This document shows, piece by piece, positions 45,820 to 57,514 of a DNA stretch of 64,000 nucleotides. The stretch comes from Proteles cristata cristata (Eukaryota; Chordata; Mammalia; Carnivora; Hyaenidae), in the NCBI GenBank assembly GCA_017311185.1, contig JAESUZ010003901.1:620001-684000 (forward strand). The letters run 5' to 3'. The position numbers were made by a program, and so were the translations under genes. A model generated the notes under the pieces. The model had not been told where the DNA came from and made no database searches. It saw only the letters and a program-made list of their open reading frames with translations. Position 1 is the stretch's first letter, and each line of letters begins with the position of its first letter.

Positions 45820-46100
45820 CTCCGGCTGCCATAACAGATACTGCAGTGTGAGTGGCTTAATCAACAGAAATTCACTTTCCCGGAGTTCTGGAGGCTGAGA
45901 AATCCAAGATCAGGGTACTGGCTGATTCAGTTCCTTGTGAGGAATCTCTTCCTGGCTTACAGACAGATACTTCTTCACATGGTGGAGAGAGGGAGTCCAC
46001 TTATAAGAGCACTAACCAGATTGAGTGTCCATCCTCATGACTTCAATCGACATTAATTATATCCTTACTCCAGGTACAATCCTGTTGGACTAAATCCTAG
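45820..46100 (-). repeat. MLT1-type MaLR LTR, partial
   Basis: GGCTCCGGCTGCCATAACAG, GTTCTGGAGGCTGAGAAATC, 'CTTCTTCACATGGTGGAG' and 'CTTATAAGAGCACTAA' follow the reverse-strand MLT1 order. Confidence 0.75.
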
Positions 46101-46149
46101 AGGAACAGAAGTCAGTCTATCCTGCTGAGACCACGGAAATTGCAATTTT

Positions 46150-46430
46150 ATGTTAGATGGTCAGGATAAACTCTCCTGACATTTGATCTGAGAGCCAAAG
46201 AAGTGAGGGACGGAACCTTCTGGATAGCTGGAGAACCCTCTCCAGAGCAAAGTCCCCCAAATAAGAATGGGGGCGGGGGGAGTTTGAGAAACAGCTCAGG
46301 GACCTGTGGGTGCAGCGTGCATGAGCCAATGAGAGAAGACAAGGGATTAGACTCAGGAGAGGCTCAAGGATTGGAGCAGATTGTCCACCGCTTTGTAGAT
46401 CATTGTGCGAACTTCTCCCTTCCTCTAGCA
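46150..46430. repeat. Old interspersed repeat, family not named
   Basis: 'CTCCTGACATTTGATCTGAG' and 'AGTGAGGGACGGAACCTTCT' match a common old mammalian repeat I cannot name. Confidence 0.35.
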
Positions 46431-46439
46431 GTAGGTCTC

Positions 46440-46930
46440 AGACGATGACTCCAGATAATTCTTTCCCGACCTATATATGTCTCTGTCTCCTCATATCAAG
46501 ATATAGAGCTTATTTCCTCTCCTCTTGAGTCTGAGTTGTTCTTGATTGGCTCTGATCACAAGCATGCAGGGGAAGTGACATAATGAAACTGCAGAATCCA
46601 GACCTGAGGAAGATGGATCGTTTCTGTTTTCGTCTTCTTGAACCTCAGCTGCCATGCTATGAGGAGCCCAAGGCACATGGCGATGTCACATGGAGGAACA
46701 AATAAAACTTCAGGCAGTAGCCCCAGGAGAGCCCTCCCCCTCCCCCCACCCCCCATAGTAGTTGGCAATACTGGTCAATTGCCCTTTTGGACTTTCCAGC
46801 CCAGCCAGCTCTTTACATACGTGTAGCCCTGGCCAATATCATACCGAGGTGAAGAGCTGCTCACCTGAGCCAGTCAACCCATAGAAAGGATGAGATAATA
46901 AAAATTGTTTTTTAAGCCACATGTTTTAGA
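46440..46930 (+). repeat. MLT1-like old LTR relic
   Basis: Ends with GAGATAATAAAAATTG, TTTTTTAAGCCACATGTTTT and 'AGAGTGATTTAGTATGCACC', the typical MLT1 3' order. The 5' part is strongly diverged. A C-rich patch sits at 46735-46755. Confidence 0.5.
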
Positions 46931-46981
46931 GTGATTTAGTATGCACCGTTGAAAGTAATTGAAACACTAATTGAAACACTA

Positions 46982-47258
46982 CTTCTCATTCTCCTTTCTT
47001 TTCCCTCTCCCTCCTTTCCTCTTTTCCCATCTTCCCTCCTTCTCCCTTTCCTTCTTCTCCTACTCCCCTTCCTCCCTCCCTCCCTCCCTCCCTTCGTTCC
47101 TTCCCTCCCTCCTTCCTTCCTTCCTTCCTTCCTTCCTTCCTTCCTTCCTTCCCTCCTTCCTTCCTTCCCTCCTTCCTTCCTTCCATTTATTTTTCCTTCC
47201 TTTCCTCCTTTTTCTTCTCTCTTTACTACTCTTATCTTTCTTTCCTCTTCTCTCTCAT
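46982..47258 (+). repeat. Polypyrimidine tract, (CCTT)n/(CCCT)n
   Basis: Almost unbroken C/T on the plus strand with pure CCTT and CCCT blocks at 47070-47190. Frames in this region on either strand are artefacts. Confidence 0.95.
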
Positions 47259-47453
47259 ATACTGTCATTTGTTCATTCTATGCATCTATACTGAGCCCAC
47301 AGAGAAAAAATAAAGGCTAAATTCTTATGTCTAAGAAAATATTTAATAAGGGAGGGAGATTGTTAATGAGAGAGAGAGAAAGATCTACCTATATGTCAGA
47401 GAAAAGAAGAAAAAAATCAGGAAAAATATAAAAATTAACATAATGTATTTTTT

Positions 47454-47663
47454 AAAATGTTTTCTTTATTTCTGAGAGAGAGAGAGAGAGTGTGTGAACA
47501 GGGGAGGGTCAGAGAGAGGGAGACACAGAATCTGAAACAGGCTCCAGACTCTGGGCTGGTTGTCAGCAGAGCCTGATGTGGGGCTCGAACCCACAAACAA
47601 TGAGATCATGACCTGAGCCGAAGTTGGACGCTTAAGTGACTGAGCCACCCAGGTGCCCCTAAG
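47454..47663 (-). mobile_element. Felid SINE
   Basis: Minus strand, with a GTTGTCAGCAGAGCC variant in the middle. 13-bp duplication ATAATGTATTTTT at 47440-47452 and 47664-47676. Confidence 0.94.
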
Positions 47664-47846
47664 ATAATGTATTTTTAACAGTTCTTGGTCTGAGATTAAA
47701 CTGGCTGTCCCAGAACCTACTCTTGGATCAGATGTTTGTGTGACTCTCTCAAGGGTTGGGGGAACACTGGAGCATCTCATCCTTCCTAGAGCAGAGAATA
47801 GGACTCTGAATAGCAGGGAATAGTTATATTAAAATCTTGACTTTAG

Positions 47847-48068
47847 GGGCACCTGAGTGGCTCAGTCGGTTGGGCTTCTGACTTTGGCTCAGGTGATGAT
47901 CTCACGTCTAAAGGATTCGAGCCCCACATCAGACTCTGTGCTGACAGCTCAGAGCCTAGAACCTGCTTTGGATTCTGTGTCTCCCTCTCTCTGTCCCTCC
48001 CCCACTCACACTCTGTCTCTCTCTCAAAAATAAACATTAAAAAATTATAAAAAATAAAAATAAGAAAT
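47847..48068 (+). mobile_element. Felid SINE
   Basis: Head GGGGCACCTGAGTGGCTCAG. Perfect 16-bp duplication AAAATCTTGACTTTAG at 47831-47846 and 48069-48084. Confidence 0.95.
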
Positions 48069-48104
48069 AAAATCTTGACTTTAGTTACTCAAAGAGTAAT
48101 TAGT

Positions 48105-48695
48105 TTTCTAATGATGCATAACAAATTTCCAAAAATTTAATAGTTAAGACAACACCCATTTATTAGCTCTCAGTGTCTTAAGTCAGAAGGCACATGCTGG
48201 GTTCTCTGCTGAATCTCAAAGGGCTGAAATCAATCTGTCAATCAAGCTGAATTTTTGTTTGGAGGCTCTAGAGTAGGATCCGTTTCAAGTTCATTCAGAT
48301 TATTGGCAGAATCCAGTTCTTGAAGTTGTAGGATTGAGGTCTCCACTTCCTTGCTGGCTTTTGGCCATGGTCTGTTCTCAGCCCTTCCAAGCCACCCACA
48401 TTTTTTGCCACATGCCTCCTCCTTCTTCCATTAATAAGGGTACAGGGCATCCTTCTCCAGGTCCCAACTCTGGCTTTCTCTTCTATGATGAGCTGGTGAA
48501 ACTCTCTGCTTTTAAAGGGCTCATGTGATGAGTCAGCTCTACCCAGATAATCTCTCTACCTTAAGGTCAATTATGCCATATAACATCACCTAATCATGGG
48601 AATAAAATTCACCGTATCCACAGTGAACTATGCAGTGGGGGTGCATATTGGACTTGGAGGAGAGGATTGTGTGGACTATCTAATAAATGTGGTAA
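48105..48695 (-). repeat. MLT1-type MaLR LTR, long diverged copy
   Basis: TAATGATGCATAACAAATTT, CCAGTTCTTGAAGTTGTAGG, CTTCCTTGCTGGCTTTTGG, 'ATGCCATATAACATCACC' on the reverse strand follow a longer MLT1-like LTR. Confidence 0.65.
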
Positions 48696-48699
48696 GCAG

Positions 48700-49280
48700 T
48701 ACCAAAACTTGACAATTATTAGTGTTTTAAAAGACTTAGATCTTTGCGGAGTAGGAGGGCCAGACAATGAAGCAAAATCTCTGTGGACTTCGCTTGAGTT
48801 CTCTTTGAGTGTGTGAGCTGATATGCACAGAGACTTGTTGTTTGACTAAAGAAAGAAAGAGAAGAACTTTTGCCTTGTTTTTATCAATGGGTGTCCACGA
48901 GTGGGGGAAGGGAATAAGAGAACACTCAGCCTGTGCATTCCCATCACCACCATGAACTAACTCTGAACCACTGTAGAGAAAGAGCACCAGTGAGAAGCAG
49001 GAAGTGACTGAGTTCAGGGAATCAGTAAGACCCTAGTTCTGTGAGTATTGCTTCAGAACTTCAGTAACAGAGTGTGGAGAACCTCAGCTACCCTTCCAAC
49101 ATACCCCCAACCCTCCACACCTACGTCAGCTTTAGCTTCCAGTATAAAAGTGCCCAGAAGGTGGGGATGGGGCCAGTGCTCTAGCCCCCACAATGGCAGG
49201 GGAATGGTGGTGTCTAGGGCAATCCTAGTCATAGTTCTGCAATGGGAAGGTAAGTTTGAATGGCTTTTCAAAAATGAACA
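48700..49280. other. Non-coding DNA
   Basis: No confident repeat or gene is seen. Confidence 0.35.
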
Positions 49281-49291
49281 TTTCATTTTTA

Positions 49292-49506
49292 TGGGGCACC
49301 TGGGTGGCTCTGTCGGTTAAGTGTCCAACTTCAGCTCAGGTCTGTGGGTTTGAGCCCTGCATCGAGCTCTGTGCAGACAGCTCGGAGCCTGAAATCTGCT
49401 TCAGATTCTGTGTCTCCCTCTCTCTCTGCCCCCTCCCCCACTCATCCTCTGTCTCTCTCAAAAATGAATAAATGTTAAAAAAATTTTTAAATAAAATAAA
49501 ATTAAA
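49292..49506 (+). mobile_element. Felid SINE, short middle
   Basis: Head GGGGCACCTGGGTGGCTCTG. The segment CATGATCTCACGGTTC is missing. 12-bp duplication ATTTCATTTTTA at 49280-49291 and 49507-49518. Confidence 0.93.
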
Positions 49507-49519
49507 ATTTCATTTTTAA

Positions 49520-50135
49520 ACAAATATCAGTGGCAGTTTATAATCCTAGCTCGGAATGGGAATCATGAAATTATTTTCTATTTTACCATCTCTTATTCCT
49601 AGAAATAATCTTATAATTTACCTTTCTAGAAATGGCGACAGAATGCTCACAAGCTTATTTTGCTTTCTTGCTGATAACATGGATACCAGAAAACACTTTT
49701 CTTTGTCTGGTTTGTCCAATTGTTTAAAGCCTTCCTGATCATATTACTTAGAGTTGTAGACTGGCTGCCTCCGGGGTATCAGGGACCTTTATGAAGACTT
49801 CAATTAGTTCCCTCGTTTTAAAGAATGTCCAGACATCAACAGAGGATAATTACCCCATGTTGTGTTTCCAGTAGTATATAGATCACATAAAAGTAGACAA
49901 GAATGACTTTCACATTAGTAAGAGCTAAGGGCCCAAGGTTTAATTATGTCAAAGTTGCTTCGAGGTTGTTCTTTTTTAAAGAATGGCTTCACCTAGCATC
50001 ACCTATCCCCTCCCTTGATTGTGCGGAGAGACTGTGCAATGTACTCTCATTGATAAATGAATGGTGTAATTTGCCTGGGCGATTGAGGGCCGGGCAGTGT
50101 CTTGCCCATGGCCAGCGCCTGTAAGAAGCGCTGAC
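49520..50135. other. Non-coding DNA
   Basis: AT-rich. No confident repeat or gene is seen. Confidence 0.35.
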
Positions 50136-50139
50136 TTTC

Positions 50140-50420
50140 TCTCTGTTTCCCAAGCTTACTCTGAATATTTCAGAGTCTTTGCACATGCTCCTTCCGCTGC
50201 CCCAAATCCTCTTCTCCCGGATCTCAAAGCACTTGGAAAATTTCTATCACTCCAATGGGTTCTCGGATACCTCCTGTCCTTGACCTTCATAGCTAAAGTG
50301 GTTCACTATTGCTATTGATCCTGAAGCCTTGTTTCAGTTTCCTCATAGTATTTATAACTATCTGAGATCACTTTCATATGTTTCCCTTTGTAACCTATTG
50401 TTGACTGAGACCTTTTATAT
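50140..50420 (+). repeat. L2 LINE relic
   Basis: TTTGCACATGCTCCTTCCGC, GCCCCAAATCCTCTTCTCCC and 'TAACTATCTGAGATCAC' are in L2 order. Confidence 0.65.
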
Positions 50421-50424
50421 TATT

Positions 50425-51955
50425 TTTGAAGAGCCGGGTTCAAATCTGAGAACTAGTGAGTTGTTATATTCCAAAAATTGCCCTAAAACAGCAGGCCCAG
50501 GTCCTTCCCTTGGATCTAACTAAGTAACTGCGGCTACAGCCCCATTACCCTCAACAGTCTGGGGAGAGAGTTCTGGAGATGACAGGGATGTGGAGAGAGG
50601 TAGGGAGTCAGGGGCTACTGGTCTCATGGAATGTTGGGAGGTTACTTCTTCCACTCCCACCACCATCCTGCCCAACCACTGACCCCAGGTTCTCTAAGAG
50701 ACTTGTTCCTGGAGCTGGCAGATTTTGCAAGGGAAGGGTCATATCTGCTCTTCAGATACATGATAGAAGATTGACCAGCTACAGAGTGGCAGTGTGGTGA
50801 GGAAGTAACTGGAAGAGTTTAATGTGTTCTGAGGCGGGAGTGTGGGGTCATTGATAAACACGGAGAGCATTAACTCCTCGGCTGAAATTATCTGAAGCTG
50901 GGATGCTTAATAAAGCAGATGAGGCCAAAGGAGTAAATATGGACTGTGGTCTGGGATACCTGACAACACAGGCGTTTCCAAAGGCCCCTAGAAGACCTGG
51001 AAGAGGACGTCAGGGTTTCCTGATACTCCAGATCAAGGAACACAAACGTCAGAGGAGAGCACTGAGTTGCAGTCCTGACCAGGTAACAGGGAGGTGATGC
51101 CCACCTGGGGAATGCTGGAAGGGGCTCAATGTCCCAACACGCAAGTCACGGTCTATGCCAGGACCTCATCATTTATAGACTACTCTGTCTTACAGATGTT
51201 TCTGTAATGAAGATTTATCAAACTGGCTCAGCTCAGAAGTAAGATGTAATAGAGACAGGGGGCATCAGCACTACACCATCAGCTGGAAGCTTTGTTTGCT
51301 TAAAGTAGGATATCTGGTCACTTCCTGGCATGCCTTAATGACCGTTTCATTGCTTAGGAGCGATTGTAGACACGAGAAGAAGACATGTCTCCAAGATTTT
51401 ACCAAGGCAGATATTTCTGAAATGTGAAAAAAAAAAAAAAAAGATTCTAAACAAGAGTATGACTAAAGAGGGAAGGGCATTTGTGAGAAGTGCATAAGTC
51501 AGGAAGGGAAGTCTCTAAAACAACCCAAATAGTCCCCCAGGGAGCTTTCCAGTGAGTGTACATTTGAAAAGGTCATGTACACAAAAACTGAATGAGCAAG
51601 AGATAACCATGAATGAAAAACAAAGGAGTGTGTTATAAAAGCTAATGACTGGGCTCAGTTAGCACTTGTAAAGAGTGAAGGAAACAAAAGGAATGACTTC
51701 TATCCTCAGAAGAGACTGTGAGAGAAATGACTCAGAACAATGTTTTGCAAAATGGTGCAACATTAGCAAGTAAAAGATAGGTCAGAATTTCCTTGCTTCT
51801 GTCTTCTATCTGTCTTTTTGACCAGGGACAATGGACATCTGTATGGGTGAGTATGAAGAGGCATTACTGAAAGAGACACAAAGTTTTCATAAATGGAAGA
51901 TCTGTTGTGTTCCTGGGCCAAAGAGGGTAGGTATTTCATTCTTCCCAAAGTTATG
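50425..51955. other. Non-coding DNA
   Basis: A 16-base A run at 51427-51442. Otherwise unassigned. No gene is seen. Confidence 0.35.
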
Positions 51956-51959
51956 AATA

Positions 51960-52440
51960 GAGTTAATAAAAATTCCAATTAAAATCCCTATGGGTATATG
52001 TTACCCAAAGCACGTATTCAAGAATGATTGTAACAGTACAATTCATTGTAGCTAAAAACTGGACAATCTGGCAAAATGTATAAATAAATTGTTGTGTGGA
52101 ATCACACAATGGAATACTATATAGCAGTAAGAAAGAGCAACCACACTTTATAACACAAATGAATTTTGCAACCATAAGATTATATAAAAGAAGCCAGACA
52201 CAAAATAATACATACCGTGTGACTCCATTTATGTAAAGTTCAAAAACAGGCAGAAACAATCTATGCTGTTAGAAGTCAGGATCATAGCTACCATGGAGGA
52301 ATAAAGACTTAAAGGAGCAGGAGAGGTTCTTGATTTGGAAACTGATGAGGAGCGTGTTAGTTTTGTGAAAATTCAGGGGCACCCTGGCTCTTAGTGTACT
52401 TTTCTATAGGTACGCTATGTACTGATAAGATGTTTACATC
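51960..52440 (+). repeat. Old L1 3' relic
   Basis: ATTGTAGCTAAAAACTGGAC, CACAATGGAATACTATATAG, CAGTAAGAAAGAGCAACC and 'GTGACTCCATTTATGTAAAG' are the familiar L1M-type 3' order. No coding remains. Confidence 0.75.
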
Positions 52441-52534
52441 ATCTACAAGTAAAGAAAAAGTTCCATGGGATTTTGTTTTGGAACTTGACTGTACCGTTCC
52501 AAAGTTTATGTGGAAAATTATAATGGTAAGTGCA

Positions 52535-52932
52535 TGTATTAGTCAGAGTTCTCCAGAGAAACAAAACTAGAATGTATATATGATTTATTATAAGGAATTG
52601 ACACATGTGGCTGTGGAGGCGGACAGGTCCCAAGATCAGCAAGCTGGAGACCCAGAAGAGTCAGTGTGTCAGTCCCAAGGCATGAACAAAATGTCCAGCT
52701 CAAAGGTGGTCAGGTAAGAGCAGTTCCCTCCTATTCAACCTTTTTGTTCTATTTAGGCTTTCACCTGATTGGATGAGGCCCACTCACATCCAATCTGCTT
52801 TACTCAGTCCACTAATTCCAATATTAATCCCTTCCACAAACACTCTCACAGGAACATCCAGAGTGATATTCGACCAAATATCTGGGTACTCTGTGGCCCA
52901 GTCAAGTTGACACATAAAAAGTAACCATCACA
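52535..52932 (-). mobile_element. MLT2-type ERVL LTR
   Basis: The plus strand runs TGTATTAGTCAGAGTTCTCC ... GACACATAAAAAGTAACC ... CATCACA, the reverse complement of an MLT2-type LTR, about 398 bp with TG...CA ends. Internal phrases ATTGGATGAGGCCCACTCAC and GCCCAGTCAAGTTGACACAT agree. It is the 3' LTR of the minus-strand provirus that continues to 56425. Confidence 0.85.
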
Positions 52933-53214
52933 GGCCAAATTTTGTCAACTTGACACCCACATGCATCTCCTTAAACCATACTTAACCTCCAAATTAAAAC
53001 AATAACAAGGTCGTAATTCCACCTAACATGATACAACTATACTGTATACAAGTAAAAACATACTAAGTAGTAGGAGAGGTATAGTCCTTGAGTGATGTTT
53101 TACTCTTCTCCTCGGTAGCCTATAACTTAAATACTATAGTAAAAAATTAACAATATTTAAATGTTATGATATAAATAGTAAGTATAAATATGATGTTACA
53201 CAATAAAGGAAAAA

Positions 53215-53390
53215 GAGAGGAAAGGAAATAGAGATATCTGTTATATATATGCATAAATATGTATGTATATACATATATACATGCAGAGGTATCTGCTATA
53301 TGTGCAAAGAATCATAACACATCTATATGGGTATATGTGGGTATATGTATACATATTAATATACAAAATAAGGAAAAAATACTCATGACA
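53215..53390 (+). repeat. AT-rich degenerate (TATA/TATG)n stretch
   Basis: Irregular TATAT/TATG/TACATA repeats inside the ERVL relic. Low complexity. Confidence 0.7.
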
Positions 53391-54239
53391 AGTACTGTCC
53401 TATGGAACTGGTCATGTGATCATAGCTGGTATTTATAACTACCTTCTTCCACTACCCATTTTATATTTCCTTCGCCTTCAGCAAACACCTCAGCTAGTCA
53501 TGCTTCTTTACCTGGTTGGATGGCCCAAATCTTTATTCCTGAAGGGTCTGGGCCATTAATAGTCCTGCCTTGATGGAGTCATTGTAGTTTTCCATTGACC
53601 CTAAAATTGCAGAGCTTGGTAATACTGAGCAATATCTTAGGGGATCTCCTGTATTCCAGACATAGTCTTTCTTCCTCCATTGTGGAGTTGCAGCCCAATT
53701 TCCCATTGGCAGACAGAATCAATCTTGCCAGACAACAGTAACTCCCTTCTTTGCCTGATGATTCAGAAGCACAAGGAGGCCAAAGTGGCGGGATGACAGT
53801 CTTAACTTCCAGTTCAATGGAGTCATTGTTGTATTTCCTGGTGGAAGCATTCCTCTCTTTGGAACTAGGTCCTCTAAGGCCAGCAGAGCATACGATCTCT
53901 CTCTGGAAGAGGAAGCAAAGATTTTGCTAGTGGGGGTCTTTAGGGGTAATAGTGAGTCGTGCCATCCTGATTTCCGCCCCTGATTACTAGACTCTGGAAT
54001 CCTGACAATGGGAGAAGCACCGTATGTTGGATGCTGTTTTGGAGCACGTACAACCTTCTAAAGAACGTTGTCCTAGCTAGTGCTGTACCTCATACTCAAA
54101 AGTCCATGCTACTGTTTCACCAAGTCAGCTGCTTCAGGATGGTGGGAGGAACATGGTGAGACCATTGAATTCCATGAGCATGGGTCCGCTGCCACACTTC
54201 ATTTGTTGTAAAGTGGGTTCTTCGATCAGAACAATACAG

Positions 54240-54460
54240 GGGCGCCTGGGTGGCTTAGTCGGTTAAGCGTCCGACTTTCACTCAGGTCATGATCTCGCAG
54301 TTCGTGGGTTCGAGCCCCGCATCGGGCTCTTTGCTGACTGCCAGCTCAGAGCCTGGAGCCTGTTTCAGTCTGTGACTCCCTCTCTCTCTGACCCTCCCTT
54401 GTTCACGCTGTCTCTCTCTCTCCTAGAAATAAATAAAACATTAAAAAAAAAAAAAAAAAA
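54240..54460 (+). mobile_element. Felid SINE, young subfamily
   Basis: Young signature. Perfect 11-bp duplication GAACAATACAG at 54229-54239 and 54461-54471. Inserted in the ERVL relic. Confidence 0.96.
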
Positions 54461-55771
54461 GAACAATACAGTGCTGTTCTCTTCTGCTGGTGGATGGACA
54501 GTCAGTGGTGGCCATGGCCAGATTGACCTTACAGAGTGAGAGCCCGTGTTCCTAAGCCCATGCACAACTTCCACCTCTTGTCTCTATACCCACTTTGCTC
54601 CCAAGCTCATTAGGTGATCACAGAAATGGCTGGGAAAAGGGGCCTATTCATATCCACAGAATGGGTCACTTGATGATTATAATCTTCCCCTGCTGAGGTC
54701 ACCCATTGGTGAGCATTCACATAGGACACAGATACCTTCTTGTTTTTTGTCACAAACTCTTTCCCCAGATTTCCTTGTCACCAGTTTTCCAATCATTCCT
54801 TCCAAGTCCCTGCCCATCCAGCCAAACCAGTGCCTGCAGCCCACGGATTGGAATATAATCACACATCTGGACATTGCTTCCAAGGAAAATGAACAACCAG
54901 GTGCACCGCTCAAAGTCCTACCCACTAGAAGAGTTTCCCGTCACCACTGTCCTTCAGGATCCTCCAGAAAGGGATGGTACTGCTGCAGCTGTCTACTTTC
55001 AGGTGGTGTCTGCATATTGTACAGAATTATCTGTCAAACATCTGAGTGTTTTCTCCTGTCAACACATCGTAAGGAACTTTCCATGAAGTGAAGGATGGGA
55101 GAAAAAAGGCAGGGTGGCAGAAGAGAGGACGGGGGCAATTTAGGCCACTTCTTCATGTAACCTACTTGTGTCTGCAGGGTCTACCCAGACCCGGTCATGA
55201 ATCTACCACTTCCATTTGATGATGGGGTGTTGGTGTGCGCACCCAGCCTTATGGCTTAGTGGGGCCCACAACACCCAGTTCATGACTGGTAGGAGGGTCA
55301 CATGGTAACTTGGTGGCCCATGGTTAAGCGGTCAGTCTCTGCTAAGGCCCCACAGTGGGGCACAAGCGATTTCTCAAATTGGGGTAAATTATCAGCAGAG
55401 GATAGCAGGGCTTTGTTCCAGAATACAAAGGGCCTCGCCTGTGATTCTTATGTAGGGACCTACCAACGACTACAACAGCACCCCCATCTGCCATTGATGC
55501 TTTAAGAGCCACTGGACCTGCTGGGGCACATGACCCAAGTAGCAGCACAGGCTGCACAATGGCCTGGACCTGCTGAAGAGATTTCTTTCCTTCTGGGCTT
55601 CACCCAAACCTAGCAGCTTTTTGGGTCACTCAGTAAATGGGCCTGAGCAACACACTCAAGGGAGGACTATGTGGCCTCTAAGGAGGCCCGTTGAGTGTCG
55701 TGCTTCTCTTTTCGTTGTAGGAGGGGCCAGAAGCAACAACTGATTCCTTTTACCTTTAAAGGGATATCTTG

Positions 55772-55988
55772 GGGGGCCTGGATGGCTCAGTTGGTTAAGT
55801 GTCTAACTCTTGATTTTGGTTCAGATCATGATCTCACAGTTTGTGGATTCAAGCCCCACATCAGGGTCTTGGCTGACAGCATGGACCCTTCTTGGGATTC
55901 TCTATTTCCCCTTCTCTATGCCCCTACTCTGCTCATGCTCACTCGCTCTCTCTCAAAATAAATGAATAAACATTAAAAAAAAAAAAAA
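55772..55988 (+). mobile_element. Felid SINE, older, first of a nested pair
   Basis: Head GGGGGCCTGGATGGCTCAG. Its duplication GGGATATCTTG sits at 55761-55771 and 56232-56242, so its right copy is displaced by the next SINE. Confidence 0.92.
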
Positions 55989-55998
55989 AGAAGAAGGG

Positions 55999-56224
55999 GG
56001 GTACTCAACTCAGTTGGTTGAGTGCCTACTTCGGCTCAAGTCATGATCTCGCAGTCCGTAGGTTCGAGCCCTGCATTGGGCTCTGTGCTGCCCGCTTAGA
56101 GCCTGGAGTTGTTTCAGATTCTGTGTCTTCCTCTCTCTCTCTGCTCCTCACCCACTTGCACTCTGTCTCTCTCAGTCTCTCAAAAATAGGTAAACATTAA
56201 AAGAAAAGAAAAAAGAAAAAGATA
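55999..56224 (+). mobile_element. Felid SINE, second of a nested pair
   Basis: Head damaged (GGTACTCAACTCAGTTGG). Tail is AAAGAAAAG-rich. Own 10-bp duplication AGAAGAAGGG at 55989-55998 and 56225-56234, formed from the tail of the preceding SINE plus the first bases of its target repeat. Confidence 0.88.
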
Positions 56225-56559
56225 AGAAGAAGGGATATCTTGACATATTCCTCACTGCTGGACCCCTGGAAATTTCACTGAAGTAGAAGTCTCCCAAATG
56301 TTAGTTGGATTTGTTTCCCACCCTTTGACATCCCAAATGTCTTACCAGTAAGCCTAGAGTAGTTGCTACTCTTTCTTTGCTAGGTCCAGTCAGCATAATG
56401 TCAACTATGACATTGTGAACTCACCCAGATTCTTGCTTCTTATAAGTCATTGATTGGGAGTATCAGATGATGATGTTTTGAGTATTTCTATTGTCACATC
56501 CTATCATCGACTCTTAGTGCTATCTTCACTACTGGAAAGAGAGTCACATGACTATATAA

Positions 56560-56770
56560 AACTGAATCTTGAGTACCCAGTGAACTTCGAAGAGTACACC
56601 CAACCTCAAAAGAGAATCACAGCCGTGCTGACACCTTAAAACCTTTCAGCCTCATGAAATTCTGACCTACAGAAAAAAAATGTCAGATGATAAATTGGTG
56701 TTTTCAGCCACTCTGTTTGTGGCTATTTAATCTATTGCAAAGCAAGAGAACATTTACACAGTAAGAATTG
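56560..56770 (+). repeat. MLT1-type LTR 3' fragment
   Basis: 'GTGCTGACACCTTAAAACC', CAGCCTCATGAAATTCTGAC, CAGATGATAAATTGGTG and TTTTCAGCCACTCTGTTTG follow the MLT1 3' end. Confidence 0.7.
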
Positions 56771-56852
56771 CTTAGAACGTTTAGAAAAAGAAGGATTAAG
56801 AAAAGACTTATTGTGTGAAATATTAAAACTCACTTTAAAAGTTTGATCATCA

Positions 56853-57068
56853 GGGGCGCCTGGGTGGCTTAGTCGGTTAAGCGTCTGACTTTCGCTTAGG
56901 TCATGATCTCGCGGTTCGTGGGTTCAAGCCCCGCGTCGGGCTCTGTGCTGGCTGCCAGCTCAGAGCCTGGAGCCTGTTTCGGTCTGTGACTCCCTCTCTC
57001 CTGACCCTCCCCTGCTCATGCTGTCTCTCTCTCTCCTAGAAATAAATAAAAATATTTAAAAAAAAAAA
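56853..57068 (+). mobile_element. Felid SINE, young subfamily
   Basis: Young signature with GCGTCGGGCTCTGTGCTGG. Perfect 11-bp duplication TTTGATCATCA at 56842-56852 and 57069-57079. Confidence 0.96.
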
Positions 57069-57273
57069 TTTGATCATCAAAACAGTGTCATCTGTTGCAC
57101 CAAAAAGTTCTATTAAAAAAATGACCAGAGAAAAGCAAGTAGTTCCATAATCAGTTGAATATGTGTACATACAGATATTGTGCCTAATATAAAGGAATGG
57201 TTTTCAACAACATTGTTGGGAATACTAACAAAATATCTAGAGGTAAAATTAAAGTAAAAATCTTATCTTGTAG

Positions 57274-57496
57274 GGGCGCCTGGGTGGCTTAGTCGGTTAA
57301 GCGTCCGACTTTCGCTTGGGTCATGATCTCGCGGTTCGTGGGTTCGAGCCCCGCGTCGGGCTCTGTGCTGACTGCCAGCTCAGAGCCTGGAGGCTGTTTC
57401 AGTCTGTGACTCCCTCTCTCTCTGACCCTCCCCTGCTCACGCTGTCTCTCTCTCTCTCTCCTAGAAATAAATAAAACATTAAAAAAAAAATTAAAA
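57274..57496 (+). mobile_element. Felid SINE, young subfamily
   Basis: Very close to the presumed consensus. Perfect 18-bp duplication AAAAATCTTATCTTGTAG at 57256-57273 and 57497-57514. Confidence 0.97.
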
Positions 57497-57514
57497 AAAA
57501 ATCTTATCTTGTAG

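Larger units (their letters stand above)
52933..56425 (-). mobile_element. ERVL internal region relic (pol), truncated at reverse transcriptase
   Basis: Minus strand, read from right to left. 56250-56425 resembles the reverse-transcriptase segment just after the catalytic YxDD, and homology stops there. 55300-55740 resembles the RT connection/RNase H part. 54180-54235 shares the integrase-region word also found near 32700. 52933-54180 reads as the 3' end of the internal region before the LTR. Stops and frame changes are frequent, so no frame is functional. It is interrupted by SINEs at 54240, 55772 and 55999, and possibly by an AT-rich block at 53040-53390. The 5' half (gag, protease, 5' LTR) is absent from this window segment. 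Confidence 0.7.

Noticed and set aside
46936..47320. Frames rich in K/E/G/R (minus) or S/F/L/P (plus)
   Set aside because: They are translations of the polypyrimidine-polypurine tract.
54747..55091. 114-codon plus-strand frame
   Set aside because: It is antisense to the ERVL internal relic and has no recognisable domain.
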